DNA from: Entomohabitans teleogrylli | GTDB lineage: Bacteria; Pseudomonadota; Gammaproteobacteria; Enterobacterales; Enterobacteriaceae | Direction of reading: 5' to 3' | Length of the DNA stretch: 64,000 nucleotides | Assembly (NCBI RefSeq): GCF_001484765.1 | Contig: NZ_KQ947377.1 | Span: 186,001-250,000, forward strand | Shown: piece after piece, positions 11,982 through 21,483 of the stretch | Numbering within the stretch: position 1 is the stretch's first letter | Layout: each line of letters opens with the position of its first letter | The notes under the pieces: model-generated | The model's database searches: none | The model's input: the letters and a program-made list of their open reading frames with translations, nothing else | What the model was told of the DNA's origin: nothing | Made by a program: the position numbers and the translations under genes

Positions 11982-14597
11982 TCATTGTTGAGCCACTGCC
12001 GGCCCCGAATGCGGTCCGGCGGCGCGCGCCGGTCGGCGGGGAATAAACGACACGATCCAGTCAACCAGTGCGGTCAAGGAACGGAATACCACTTTCAGGG
12101 ATGCCGGCGCGAACTCCGCCAGATGGCGGTAGCCCCGGAACCCTAATTTCAGAATATCGAGCAGGCTTTCCAGCGGTTTATCTTCCGGATAACTGTCCTG
12201 CCACAGCGCCCAGGTATCCGCCCGGGCGAAGGTGCACTGAATAAAATCAATATGTTGCTGGGTGGTGAGATCCGTCAGCTCCAGGCCTATCTCTTCGTCC
12301 ATTACGCGCACCACTTTTACCGGGAAGGCATATTCCTGCGTGCCGCGTTTAAGCAACAAACGCACCATCTGGCCTTCCAGCACCCGGGACTGGCCGTGAA
12401 CTTTCACCCCTACCCCGGTTCCGGAATAGTCATGCATGGTGCAGGAGAACAGGTGGCCGTCATCCCGGGCGATAGCCGCCGGCATAGAGATTTCCACCCG
12501 GTGCGCGTGGCGCACCTGCTTACTTTCCACAGCAACCGCCACCGCGCCGCCCAGTATCAACAGGTTATAGAACACCCACGCCAGACTCACCAGCACCGTC
12601 AGTTGTTCGTTTTCCGGACCGGCAAAGAAGCGCCAGATGCCGAACAACACCCCCAGTAAGTTAAACAGCACCAGGACCATATAGGGGCGGGTAATTACCC
12701 AGTCGATGTACTCGTGTTCAATCAGGCCGCCTTTCGCGGTAACGTTGAACTTACCCTTATGGGGATTAATCAGCGCCACCAGAGTCGGCCTGGCGATATA
12801 CCAGGCCAGCACAGTTTCATAGATTTCGCTCCAGAACGAGTGACGATATTTCCCCTGGATCTTCGAGTTGGTCAGGCTGGCGTGAATCATATGCGGCAGG
12901 ACAAATAGCGCAATCATGATCGCCGGCGCGTAAATGATATAGGCGTGCAGCAGCAGGAACGCCAGCGGCGCCGTCAGGAAGATCAACCGCGGCACCCCGG
13001 ACAGGAAGTGCAACATCGCATTGGCGTAGCACAGGCGCTGGGCCAGTTTCAGCCCCTTGCCCATCAGCGGGTTATCCAGCCGGAATATCTGGACCATACC
13101 GCGCGCCCAGCGAATACGCTGGCCGATATGGGCCGACAAACTCTCCGTCGCCAGCCCGGCGGCCTGGGGAATGCGGATATAGGCCGAGGTGTAGCCGCGA
13201 CGGTGCAGGCGCAGGGACGTGTGCGCATCTTCGGTGACCGTTTCCACCGCGATACCGCCCACTTCATCCAGCGGCCCGCGGCGGATCACCGCGCAGGAGC
13301 CGCAGAAGAAGGTCGCATCCCACATGTCGTTGCCGTCCTGCACCAGCCCGTAGAACAGCGTGCCCTCGTTCGGGGTTTTACGGAAACGCCCGAGGTTGCG
13401 TTCAAACGGATCCGGCGAGAAGAAATGGTGCGGCGTCTGCATCATCGCCAGCTTTTCATCTTTGAAAAACCAGCCCACGGTCATTTGCAGGAATGAGCGG
13501 GTCGGCACGTGGTCGCAGTCAAAAATCGCCACCAGGTCGCCAGTGGCCTGTTTCAGGGCGTTATTGATATTCCCCGCTTTCGCGTGCTCGTGGGTGGTAC
13601 GGGCGATATAGCGTACCCCGACCTCCTCGGCGAATTTGCGGAACTCCTCGCGCCCGCCGTCGTCAAGGATCCAGACGTTCAGCTTGTCGCGCGGCCAGTC
13701 CATGCCCAGCGACGCGTAAATAGTGCCTTTCACCACGCTGAGGTCTTCGTTATAGGTTGGCACAAAAATATCCACCACCGGCCAGGTCGACATATCTTTC
13801 GGCATCGACACCGGATGGCGGTTGAGCGGCCATATCACCTGGAAATAGCCCATCACCAGCACTATCCAGGCGTAGGTTTCGGCGAACAACAGCACCAGCC
13901 CGAAAATCAGGCTGAGCGGATCGTTCCAGTTAAGCGTCGAGGTATAGCGCCACCAGATATAGCGGCATGAGACGGTCAGGGAGAGCACAATCAATATCAG
14001 AGCCGGGAAGCGCCCCGGCATCCGCCGGACAATCAGCGCAATACCCCACAGCAGCATCAAAAAGATAAACTGCGACAGCGGGTTAAAGGGCTGCGTCACG
14101 CACACCAGCGCCAGCAGAAAAGCCAGTACCACCACCGTGCCGAGGATCACCCGCCGTAGCCCCTGGCTGAGGTGCCCCAGCTCTTTGTGGCTTTCCAGGT
14201 GCCGGGTACGATCCTCCACGCGCTGCGGCAACGTCTCCATCCAGTGAAGGTAGGATTCGCGCCAGCTCTGAATCCGCGAAAACGCCCGGTGTTTAGGGCG
14301 CACAAAGGTCTCGCGCGGCAGCGCCACCAGCAACCACAGGCTCTGAATCGCATAGCGCAGCGCATCCAGCGGCCGGGGGCGCTGCGGGTTTATCTGCGGC
14401 CACAGTTGCTGGTGCCGGGCGATAAGCCCCTGCCAGCGGCTATTTTCCAGCGGCAGAAACACCCACGCCAGCGAATACAACAGGCAGCCCCAGAAAGCGG
14501 CCAGCGGCGGCGAACCGTTGCGCCGGTAGGTCATATAGCGCTCTCCCAGACGCTGGCTGACCGGGGGAATAAACAGGCTGCGGATAAGGAGACTCAT
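11982..14597 (-). CDS. bcsA: Cellulose synthase catalytic subunit BcsA
   Basis: Inner-membrane GT2 glycosyltransferase that polymerises UDP-glucose and moves the chain across the membrane; activated by c-di-GMP. 871 residues (E. coli 872). Catalytic motifs are intact: D-D-G near residue 306, DxD at D360/D362, TED at 455-457 and QRIRW at 493-497. The C-terminal PilZ domain has its c-di-GMP ligands R696 and R700 (RHAHR) and the DYSGTG motif. Several membrane helices flank the catalytic domain. Its start overlaps the bcsQ stop as ATGA (14594-14597). Nothing suggests loss of function. Confidence 0.98.
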   Translation of the reverse strand: MSLLIRSLFIPPVSQRLGERYMTYRRNGSPPLAAFWGCLLYSLAWVFLPLENSRWQGLIARHQQLWPQINPQRPRPLDALRYAIQSLWLLVALPRETFVRPKHRAFSRIQSWRESYLHWMETLPQRVEDRTRHLESHKELGHLSQGLRRVILGTVVVLAFLLALVCVTQPFNPLSQFIFLMLLWGIALIVRRMPGRFPALILIVLSLTVSCRYIWWRYTSTLNWNDPLSLIFGLVLLFAETYAWIVLVMGYFQVIWPLNRHPVSMPKDMSTWPVVDIFVPTYNEDLSVVKGTIYASLGMDWPRDKLNVWILDDGGREEFRKFAEEVGVRYIARTTHEHAKAGNINNALKQATGDLVAIFDCDHVPTRSFLQMTVGWFFKDEKLAMMQTPHHFFSPDPFERNLGRFRKTPNEGTLFYGLVQDGNDMWDATFFCGSCAVIRRGPLDEVGGIAVETVTEDAHTSLRLHRRGYTSAYIRIPQAAGLATESLSAHIGQRIRWARGMVQIFRLDNPLMGKGLKLAQRLCYANAMLHFLSGVPRLIFLTAPLAFLLLHAYIIYAPAIMIALFVLPHMIHASLTNSKIQGKYRHSFWSEIYETVLAWYIARPTLVALINPHKGKFNVTAKGGLIEHEYIDWVITRPYMVLVLFNLLGVLFGIWRFFAGPENEQLTVLVSLAWVFYNLLILGGAVAVAVESKQVRHAHRVEISMPAAIARDDGHLFSCTMHDYSGTGVGVKVHGQSRVLEGQMVRLLLKRGTQEYAFPVKVVRVMDEEIGLELTDLTTQQHIDFIQCTFARADTWALWQDSYPEDKPLESLLDILKLGFRGYRHLAEFAPASLKVVFRSLTALVDWIVSFIPRRPARAAGPHSGPAVAQQ

Positions 14598-15328
14598 TCA
14601 GCCCTCCCGGCGAGGCGCAGCAGGCACCAGTTCGCCAGCGTCAACACCTCTTCCGCCGCCAGCGACTGTATCTGGTATTCTCCCGGCGGCTGTTTCATGG
14701 CCAGCGACTCCGACACCGCTTCATCGCGGTGAATGGCGATTGGCACCAGCCGCGGCTGGGCGCTAATCCACAATTGATAGATATCATCCTGCACCTTACT
14801 GCCCACCAGCAGGTAGTTCACCAGCAGCAGAGCGCCTTCAGGCAACAGCTGTTGATGCAGGCGGATATGGCAGTTGGCGTCCGGACGTACTACCGTCATG
14901 ATGTGATCGGCCTGATCCAGCAACTGGCGGGTTAACGGGGTGGTTTCAGCGGGAAGATCGAGCAGTATCCACTGGTAGCGGCCGCTGGCTTTCAGCCTGG
15001 CGAGGCTATCGCTAAAGGCGGCCAGCCGGGGTGCCAGCGCGCCGAAATCCAGCTGCTCCGCCGCCGTCAGGTTACCGAAAGGCAAAATGTCGAGATGGGA
15101 AACATAGCGCCAGCCGGCCTGCTCCCACGGCTGGTTGTCAAGCATTGAACGGGCCCAGCCGCGCGAATCCGCCAGTTCGATATTGAAAAACAGGCGCAGC
15201 ATATTGGCCGGCGAGGCATCAATCACCAGTACGGATTCACCTAATTGCTGGAGCGCCCAACCCAGCGCCGCGGCTATCGACGTCGTTCCCACACCACCCC
15301 GAATGCCCTGTAGCCCGATAACCGCCAT
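14594..15328 (-). CDS. bcsQ: Cellulose biosynthesis ParA/MinD-like ATPase BcsQ
   Basis: SIMIBI-class ATPase, cytosolic, part of the BcsRQ complex needed for assembly of the secretion machine and, in E. coli, for polar localisation. 244 residues. The deviant P-loop reads RGGVGTTS, lacking the signature lysine of MinD (KGGVGKT) as E. coli BcsQ also does; the switch LLDLPAETTPLT and the VLVIDASPANML strand follow. The gene is open throughout, unlike K-12 where an early stop inactivates bcsQ, so this strain probably makes cellulose. Eighteen bases separate it from bcsR. Confidence 0.95.
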   Translation of the reverse strand: MAVIGLQGIRGGVGTTSIAAALGWALQQLGESVLVIDASPANMLRLFFNIELADSRGWARSMLDNQPWEQAGWRYVSHLDILPFGNLTAAEQLDFGALAPRLAAFSDSLARLKASGRYQWILLDLPAETTPLTRQLLDQADHIMTVVRPDANCHIRLHQQLLPEGALLLVNYLLVGSKVQDDIYQLWISAQPRLVPIAIHRDEAVSESLAMKQPPGEYQIQSLAAEEVLTLANWCLLRLAGRAE

Positions 15329-15345
15329 CAGGTATGCTCCCTTTT

Positions 15346-15534
15346 TTATTGCTTGTCAGCCATTTCGGCCAGTAACGGCCAGCGTTTTATCGCAGCGGCA
15401 AGGTGTTCACGCTGTAAAATATCGGCGTAGTCAAGTTTGGGTAATGAAAAAGCCCGTCTTAATGACTGAATGTCATTTTGCTCAGCATAGGCAGATGTAT
15501 TATCCACATCATAACCAGGACTATTCTTATTCAT
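15346..15534 (-). CDS. bcsR: Cellulose biosynthesis protein BcsR
   Basis: Small cytosolic partner of BcsQ, first gene of the leftward bcs operon. The ATG at 15534 gives 62 residues, the E. coli length; the open frame allows five more residues upstream. The typical core SLRRAFSLPKLDYADILQRE and a C-terminal helix (RWPLLAEMADKQ) are present. Divergent from bcsE across 170 AT-rich bases. Confidence 0.92.
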   Translation of the reverse strand: MNKNSPGYDVDNTSAYAEQNDIQSLRRAFSLPKLDYADILQREHLAAAIKRWPLLAEMADKQ

Positions 15535-15704
15535 ATTGTATATATGCACCCCTCAATTTTCCTGGATAACATGATGATTATGCTGATGACCGGAAAATTG
15601 TTTACAATGCTAAAACTGATGCGCTTTATTTTCAATGTTAGGTTTATTTACAGGCTTTCGCTAGTAAACTGACATACATACGGTTTTCATTTGAGAGGCT
15701 TAGC
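15535..15704. promoter_or_regulatory. Divergent promoter region bcsR / bcsE
   Basis: AT-rich 170-bp space between the leftward bcsRQABZC and rightward bcsEFG operons, clearly lower in GC than the flanking genes. It must hold promoters for both. I did not find a convincing regulator site by eye. Confidence 0.6.
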
Positions 15705-17279
15705 ATGAGCCCAGTATTCTCTATTGGCATTCGTTCTTTATGGGATGAATTACGGCATGTGCAGACTGGCGGGGTCTGGTGGATTAACGTCGATCGTCGC
15801 CAGGACGCAATCTCTCTGGTAAACCGTACTCTTGCCGCTCAAACATCCACTGCCCGGGTCGCGGTAATAACCATGGGCGAAAAACCGCAATTATTGATCA
15901 ATCTGGATAGTCAGCAGGGTCCGGAGAGTATTCAGGCTTTTACTATGCCCGCCACCTGGCCGGCACACCAGGCGTTAGCTACTGATATTCTTTGTAATAT
16001 TGACCCCGAAAATACACTGATAATTCTTGTGGGCGCCGAAAATGCTTACGAAAATATTGCCGGTGACAAACTCACTGACTGGCTGGAAAAAATCGCCCGC
16101 TGGACTAAGGTTTATAATTGCGGTTTTTTGATCGTGAATACAGGACATAATACCGATCGCCAGTCTTGGCTGCTAATTGGCGAATATCGCAACCTTTCCG
16201 GGCTCGCCAGTTTACGCTACCAGGGCGATGATTATGTCTACGATATCGCCTGGTGGTCGAATCAGCTCGGCGTCAGCGCCCGTCAGCAACTGACTTTAAC
16301 CCGTCGCGACGGCGATTTAACGCTGGCGGAAACCACGGCGGTCGCCCCCCGCTCCCGCGACGATGAAAAAGCGATTCTCAGCCACCATGCAGTGCTGGAA
16401 GGCGCGCCGCCGCTCTCAGAATACTGGCAACTGTTTGACGGTAACGAAGCGTTATTTGACGCCGCCCGCAGCGCTCAGGCCGCCACTATTATCTTCTCCC
16501 TCAACCAGAACAATCAGATTGAAGGGCTGGCGCAGGATATTCATACCCTGAGACGCCAGCGCGGCAGCGCGCTGAAAATCATTGTCCGCGAACGCAGCCC
16601 CAGCCTGCGCGCCACCGATGAACGCCTGTTGCTGGGTTGCGGCGCCAATATGGTGATCCCCTGGAACACCCCGCTATCCCGTAGTCTGAGCCTGATCGAA
16701 AGCGTACAGGGCCAACAGTTTTCCCGCCACGTGCCGGAAGATATCGACATCCTGATGCGCGCCATGAAACCGCTGGTGCTGAAAGGCTACCAGCCCTGGG
16801 AGACCTTCTGTAACCTGCTGACTGATTTGATGAACAACCCGCTGGTCCCTGCCGACAGTAAAGGCGTGCTGGTGGCGCTGCGCCCTACGCCCGGGCTACG
16901 GGTGGAGCAGGCGTTGACGCTGTGCCGCCCCAATCGCCAGGGGGATATTGTGACCATCGGCGACAACAAGATGTACCTGTTTCTCTCCTTCTGTCGCATT
17001 AATGACCTCGATACCGCCCTGAAGCATATTTTCCCGCTGCCGGTCGGCGACGTGGTATCTAACCGTACCGTCTGGTACGAAGACAGCCAGATCAGCGCTG
17101 AACTGAACCAGATGCGTTACGTAAAAGAGGAGCAACGTACCCAGCCGCTGCCGCAAACCATCGGTAAAAGCGAAGCGATGAACGTGCATTATGACGGCAA
17201 ACAATGGCGACGGATCCCGGAACCGGTAACTCTGCTGTCTGACCAGAAAGGAGCGCAGGCGCACCATGAATCTCAATGA
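15705..17279 (+). CDS. bcsE: c-di-GMP-binding cellulose biosynthesis protein BcsE
   Basis: Cytosolic c-di-GMP receptor that joins the Bcs complex and is needed for full cellulose output. 524 residues (E. coli 523), with near-identical opening PVFSIGIRSLWDELRH. The C-terminal GIL domain carries the RxxD c-di-GMP motif as R411-Q-G-D414 in LCRPNRQGD. An upstream RecA-like pseudo-ATPase region contains TLRRQRGSALKIIVRE. The last 14 bases overlap bcsF, so bcsEFG are co-translated. Confidence 0.96.
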   Translation: MSPVFSIGIRSLWDELRHVQTGGVWWINVDRRQDAISLVNRTLAAQTSTARVAVITMGEKPQLLINLDSQQGPESIQAFTMPATWPAHQALATDILCNIDPENTLIILVGAENAYENIAGDKLTDWLEKIARWTKVYNCGFLIVNTGHNTDRQSWLLIGEYRNLSGLASLRYQGDDYVYDIAWWSNQLGVSARQQLTLTRRDGDLTLAETTAVAPRSRDDEKAILSHHAVLEGAPPLSEYWQLFDGNEALFDAARSAQAATIIFSLNQNNQIEGLAQDIHTLRRQRGSALKIIVRERSPSLRATDERLLLGCGANMVIPWNTPLSRSLSLIESVQGQQFSRHVPEDIDILMRAMKPLVLKGYQPWETFCNLLTDLMNNPLVPADSKGVLVALRPTPGLRVEQALTLCRPNRQGDIVTIGDNKMYLFLSFCRINDLDTALKHIFPLPVGDVVSNRTVWYEDSQISAELNQMRYVKEEQRTQPLPQTIGKSEAMNVHYDGKQWRRIPEPVTLLSDQKGAQAHHESQ

Positions 17280-17460
17280 CATTTTCCAGTTGGTTATCCT
17301 GTGCGCGCTTATCTTTATCCCGCTGGGTTATGGGATCCGCAGCCGGCTTGCACGCATTAAGGCATTTATCCGCATCCACTTTATGAAACCACGTTACGTG
17401 AAATCCGCGGGGGTATTACGCCGTACCGCTTCCGCCAGGGCAGAACAAAAACATGACTAA
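17266..17460 (+). CDS. bcsF: Cellulose biosynthesis membrane protein BcsF
   Basis: 64-residue protein (E. coli 63) with one N-terminal membrane helix (residues 4-24, IFQLVILCALIFIPLGYGI) and a basic cytosolic tail. In E. coli it links BcsE to the membrane and to BcsG. It overlaps bcsE by 14 bases and bcsG by 8 bases. Confidence 0.93.
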   Translation: MNLNDIFQLVILCALIFIPLGYGIRSRLARIKAFIRIHFMKPRYVKSAGVLRRTASARAEQKHD

Positions 17461-19117
17461 ACGTATCCTTCCGGCATCGGTCTCTTCATGGCAGTACTGG
17501 CGCGGGCTCTCCGGCTGGAACTACTATTTTCTGGCGAAATTCGGCCTGCTGTGGACCGGCTATCTGAATTTTCACGCCATGGCGAACCTGGTGTTTATGG
17601 CCTTTCTGCTGTTTCCGATCCCGAACCAGAAACTGCATAAATGGCGCCACTGGATAGCCTTGCCCATCGGTTTTGCGCTGTTCTGGCATGATACCTGGCT
17701 GCCGGGGCTCGACAGTATTATGAGTCAGGGATCGCAACTGGCCGGTTTTAGCTGGGACTATATCGTCGATTTAGTGACGCGCTTTATTAACTGGCAGATG
17801 GTTGGCGCGGCCTTTGTGCTGCTGGTGGCCTGGCTGTTCCTGTCCCAGTGGATTCGTATTACGGTCTTTGTGGTCGCCATCATGGTATGGCTGAATATTT
17901 TGACTATCGGCGGTCCGGCGATCGCGCTGTTGCCTTCCACCACCGCGCCAGCGGCCAATACCACTGCGGCAGCGGCAGGCAATAACGACGCCAGCGACGG
18001 CGTGGCCATGACCGGCGATATCCCGGCGCAGACGGCGCCGCCAACTTCACCGAACCTGACGGCATGGCTTAATACCTTCTACGCCAGCGAAGCCAAACGC
18101 CAGACAACATTCCCGGATACATTGCCGGAAGATGCCCAGCCGTTCGATCTGCTGGTGATTAATATCTGCTCCCTGGCCTGGGCCGATATTGAGGCCGCTG
18201 GCCTGAGCGATCATCCGCTGTGGAAGCACTTCGATATTTTGTTTAAAGACTTCAACTCAGCGACCGCCTACAGCGGCCCGGCGGCTATCCGCTTGCTGCG
18301 CGCCAGTTGCGGTCAGGAGTCCCATAAGGGGCTCTATTCCGCGGCGGGCAATAAATGCTACCTGTTCGATAATCTGGCGCAGCTTGGCTTTACCCAGCAC
18401 CTGATGATGGATCACAACGGGGTATTCGGCGATTTCCTGAAAGAAATTCAGCAAAACGGCGGCATGCAGGCGCCGCTGATGAGCCAGACCGGTCTGCCGA
18501 TTAATCTGCTGTCTTTTGATAATTCGCCGATCTATGACGATAGCGCGGTCCTGCAGCGCTGGCTGCAGGAGGTGCCGAAAGAGGGCGCGCGCAGCGCGAC
18601 TTTCTTCAACCTGCTGCCGCTGCACGATGGCAACCACTTCCAGGGCGTCAGCAAAACGGCGGACTATAAAGTGCGCGCCCAGAAGCTGTTTGATCAACTG
18701 GACGCCTTCCTGACCGAACTGGAAAAATCAGATCGGAAGATTATGGTGGTGGTGGTGCCGGAGCATGGCGCGGCGCTGAAGGGCGATAAAATGCAGGTTT
18801 CCGGCCTGCGCGATATTCCCAGTCCGTCAATTACCCATGTACCGGCCGGCGTTAAATTTATCGGCATGAAGGATCCCCATGAAGGCGCCGCGATTGAAAT
18901 CAGCCAGCCCAGCAGCTTCCTGGCGATTTCTGAACTGGTATCCCGCTCTGTCGACGGTAAAAACTTTGTCGCGGATAAGGTCGACTGGAATGCCCTGACC
19001 AGCAACCTGCCGCAGACGGCGCCGGTCTCAGAGAACTCCAACGCCATTGTCATTGAGTACCAGGGTAAACCCTACGTGAAACTGGGCGGCGGCGACTGGG
19101 TAGCCTACCCGCGTTAA
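17453..19117 (+). CDS. bcsG: Cellulose phosphoethanolamine transferase BcsG
   Basis: Transfers phosphoethanolamine from phosphatidylethanolamine to cellulose in the periplasm. 554 residues (E. coli 559). The first 160 residues hold several membrane helices; an alanine/threonine-rich linker (about 165-185) leads to a zinc-dependent alkaline-phosphatase-type catalytic domain. S274 in SATAYSGPAAIRLLRA corresponds to the nucleophile S278 of the E. coli enzyme. The metal-site motif VVVVPEHGAAL is present, and the Cys in NICSLAW matches the disulphide Cys. Last gene of bcsEFG. Confidence 0.96.
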   Translation: MTKRILPASVSSWQYWRGLSGWNYYFLAKFGLLWTGYLNFHAMANLVFMAFLLFPIPNQKLHKWRHWIALPIGFALFWHDTWLPGLDSIMSQGSQLAGFSWDYIVDLVTRFINWQMVGAAFVLLVAWLFLSQWIRITVFVVAIMVWLNILTIGGPAIALLPSTTAPAANTTAAAAGNNDASDGVAMTGDIPAQTAPPTSPNLTAWLNTFYASEAKRQTTFPDTLPEDAQPFDLLVINICSLAWADIEAAGLSDHPLWKHFDILFKDFNSATAYSGPAAIRLLRASCGQESHKGLYSAAGNKCYLFDNLAQLGFTQHLMMDHNGVFGDFLKEIQQNGGMQAPLMSQTGLPINLLSFDNSPIYDDSAVLQRWLQEVPKEGARSATFFNLLPLHDGNHFQGVSKTADYKVRAQKLFDQLDAFLTELEKSDRKIMVVVVPEHGAALKGDKMQVSGLRDIPSPSITHVPAGVKFIGMKDPHEGAAIEISQPSSFLAISELVSRSVDGKNFVADKVDWNALTSNLPQTAPVSENSNAIVIEYQGKPYVKLGGGDWVAYPR

Positions 19118-19123
19118 ATGCCC

Positions 19124-19160
19124 CAGCCTCTCCGCCCGGCATCCGGGGCCGGAGAGGCTG
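19124..19160 (+). terminator. Hairpin after bcsG
   Basis: A perfect 11-bp stem, CAGCCTCTCCG (19124-19134) and CGGAGAGGCTG (19150-19160), starts 7 bases past the bcsG stop. No T-run follows, so intrinsic termination may be weak. Confidence 0.55.
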
Positions 19161-19263
19161 CGCAACCCCCTCTTCGCCGTCAAAGCATTCAGACTCGCCA
19201 GATAAGCGCAGGTCGTAAGGAATTCGCCTGAGTTACCCGTCAGCGAAAAATAACCGCCTGGCT

Positions 19264-19638
19264 TTACTTCAATACAATACGCTCGCCCTGTTGTAACACG
19301 CTAAAGCGTGCCTCATAAGCATGCAACGGCGTTTCGACAACCACGCCATAATCCTCTGCCGGAATAAATTTAAATTCCCCGACGCCAGGAATACACTTCC
19401 CGGCCTCCAGCGGTTGGGGGGCTATGGCGTATGATTTTTCATAGACATAGCGGCTTTCGCTATAGCTCCATATCGCTACCCGCAAAATATTTTCATCTTT
19501 AACGATGTCGGCAGCCTTAATAAAGACACAGATCCTGCCATTAACGATCCCTGACTGCGCCGGATACAGGTTAACCCTGTCCCCCATCGGACATCCCGAG
19601 AGAAAAATAGCGGGGAGGAAGAAGAGATATTTTTTCAT
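19264..19638 (-). CDS. Small lipoprotein, candidate T6SS-immunity-like family
   Basis: From the ATG at 19638 the protein has 124 residues: a lipoprotein signal (MKKYLFFLPAIFLSGC, lipobox LSGC) and a beta-rich domain with ICVFIKAADI, GKCIPGVGEFKF and a C-terminal YEARFSVLQQG strand. This pattern recalls small periplasmic lipoproteins annotated in enterobacteria as putative type VI immunity lipoproteins; that label is from memory of the family and remains weak. The open frame extends 17 codons upstream without adding a plausible start. No type VI effector is seen beside it. It lies alone between bcsG and dppF, on the opposite strand to bcsG. Confidence 0.6.
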   Translation of the reverse strand: MKKYLFFLPAIFLSGCPMGDRVNLYPAQSGIVNGRICVFIKAADIVKDENILRVAIWSYSESRYVYEKSYAIAPQPLEAGKCIPGVGEFKFIPAEDYGVVVETPLHAYEARFSVLQQGERIVLK

Positions 19639-19973
19639 GTGTCGGGAACCCATGGTGGGATATGATGAGGACAATTTAGCGATAAACACCAGAAACCAAG
19701 ACAGTGTTGCCTGAATATGGCATCAACGATTATTCTCGCCGGGGAGCACTTCAAACACTGGTGATATCGCCGCTACAACACCAGGAAACAGGCCCGGCAT
19801 GTAAACAAGCCTGACGAAAAAGCGTTATACAATGACAACACTTACCCGGCAACAACGGATGGTAACGCAGACCCGTTGAATAGCATGGACGGCCCCTGCG
19901 CTAACTTGTTCTGGAAGTGAAATGACCCGGCGCCGATACCAATACCGATAAAGGAATAACAGGAGGCAAATCA
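19639..19973. other. Intergenic region without recognised gene
   Basis: About 335 bases between the two orphan genes. No ORF with credible composition and no strong hairpin was seen. It must carry the divergent promoters of both orphans. Confidence 0.5.
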
Positions 19974-20303
19974 ATGCCTGTTTATGAACAGAAGCGGCTG
20001 AATTCAGGCTTTACAACCAAAGATCTTCAGAAACTTCGCTGTCACACAGAAGCAAGCGGAGATCCACTTGAACAGGTTATAAATGAACTCGCCAGCCATT
20101 TTCGGGCATTAATCTGGATCCTCACGGCTATGCTGGTCATTACGGTCATCGTCCTGTTAGTTGGTTCACCAACCCATATCATTTCATGGCTGGTTGCCGC
20201 AGTATTTCTTAGCGTTTTGTTTATTATTGTGATGCCGGTGAGGCTGGGTTTTAAATCATGGCAATTCCGCCGGCTACAATCAGGTACCCGCAAGCATCTT
20301 TAG
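19974..20303 (+). CDS. Orphan two-helix inner-membrane protein
   Basis: 109 residues, not recognised. A charged N-terminal part (residues 1-45) is followed by two adjacent membrane helices (about 45-63, LIWILTAMLVITVIVLLVG, and 68-88, ISWLVAAVFLSVLFIIVMP) and a short basic tail. A strong ribosome site (AGGAGG) sits 7 bases before the ATG, so it is probably real. It occupies the accessory gap between bcsG and dppF; no function can be assigned. Confidence 0.65.
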   Translation: MPVYEQKRLNSGFTTKDLQKLRCHTEASGDPLEQVINELASHFRALIWILTAMLVITVIVLLVGSPTHIISWLVAAVFLSVLFIIVMPVRLGFKSWQFRRLQSGTRKHL

Positions 20304-20429
20304 TGAGCTAATAAGTTTCCTCTCTCAGTTTATGGTTTTCATAACAACTTATTGCAAATTACGATGACGACATTCATTCGCATTAATCATTTCTGAATAC
20401 TTCTGGAAACATTATTACGACAAAAAACA

Positions 20430-20453
20430 AAACCGGAGCCATGGCCCCGGTTT
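20430..20453 (-). terminator. Rho-independent terminator of the dpp operon
   Basis: Stem AAACCGGAGC / GCCCCGGTTT with one mismatch lies 17 bases past the dppF stop. On the minus strand it is followed by TTTTGTTTTTTG, a good T-rich tail. Confidence 0.75.
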
Positions 20454-20469
20454 CATTCTTTACTCTGCT

Positions 20470-21483
20470 TCAGCTTAACGGCTTCTCGCCGTTCTCATCC
20501 TGGTCGACTGCGAAACAGGCTACCCGTTGGCCGCCATACTCCTTGAGTTGTGGCTGCAACTGAGCGCAGGGGCCAAAACGCCGACGACAGCGAGCATTGA
20601 ACGCACAGCCTGGCGGCGGGTTAAGCGGACTGGGCAACTCGCCGGTCAGTTTAATACGTTCACGGCGATCGTCCGGATTCAGGCGCGGCGTTGCCGATAA
20701 CAGCGCCTGGGTATACGGATGACGCGGATTATTGAAAATCTGCTCTTTAGTGCCTTTCTCCACGCAGCGGCCAAGATACATCACCATGACTTCATCAGCG
20801 ATATGCTCGACCACCGACAAATCGTGAGAAATAAACACATACGACAGCCCCAGCTCTTGCTGCAGATCCATCATCAAATTCAGCACCTGAGCGCGTACCG
20901 ACACGTCCAGCGCCGAGACCGGTTCGTCGGCGATCACCACATCCGGATCGAGCATCAGACCGCGGGCAATCGCAATACGCTGACGCTGGCCGCCGGAGAA
21001 CATATGCGGATAGCGATCGTAGTGCTCGGTCTTCAGGCCGACTTTCGCCATCATCGCCAGCGCCTTCTCGCGCCGCGCCTCTTTGCTCAGAGTAGTATTG
21101 ATCAGCAGCGGTTCCTCAAGGATCTGGCCCACTTTTTTACGCGGATTCAGCGATCCATAGGGATTCTGAAACACGATCTGAATCTTCTGGCGGCGCAACT
21201 TCTGGGCCTGAGGATCGTGCTTAAGCAAATCCTGGCCCTGATAATACAACTCGCCGCCGGTGGGGATCTCAATCATGGTCAGCAGGCGGCCAAGGGTCGA
21301 TTTCCCGCAGCCGGACTCTCCCACCACCGCCAGCGTTTTACCGCGCTCCAGCTGGAACGACACCCCATCCAGCGCCTTCACCAGGCGTTCCGGGGCAAAC
21401 AGCCCCTTCTTCACCGGGTAATATTTTTTCAGGTCGATCGCCCGCAGCAGCGGCTGTTGCAGGGTAGCCTCATCAGTACTCAT
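20470..21483 (-). CDS. dppF: Dipeptide ABC transporter ATP-binding protein DppF
   Basis: Cytosolic ATPase that with DppD powers dipeptide (and heme) import. 337 residues, nearly identical to E. coli DppF (334). Walker A is GESGCGKST, the ABC signature [14 protein letters not shown], Walker [13 protein letters not shown] and the H-loop FISHDLSVV. The C-terminal oligopeptide-type extension carries the cysteine cluster [14 protein letters not shown]. It starts inside the dppD stop (ATGA overlap at 21480). Confidence 0.98.
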   Translation of the reverse strand: MSTDEATLQQPLLRAIDLKKYYPVKKGLFAPERLVKALDGVSFQLERGKTLAVVGESGCGKSTLGRLLTMIEIPTGGELYYQGQDLLKHDPQAQKLRRQKIQIVFQNPYGSLNPRKKVGQILEEPLLINTTLSKEARREKALAMMAKVGLKTEHYDRYPHMFSGGQRQRIAIARGLMLDPDVVIADEPVSALDVSVRAQVLNLMMDLQQELGLSYVFISHDLSVVEHIADEVMVMYLGRCVEKGTKEQIFNNPRHPYTQALLSATPRLNPDDRRERIKLTGELPSPLNPPPGCAFNARCRRRFGPCAQLQPQLKEYGGQRVACFAVDQDENGEKPLS

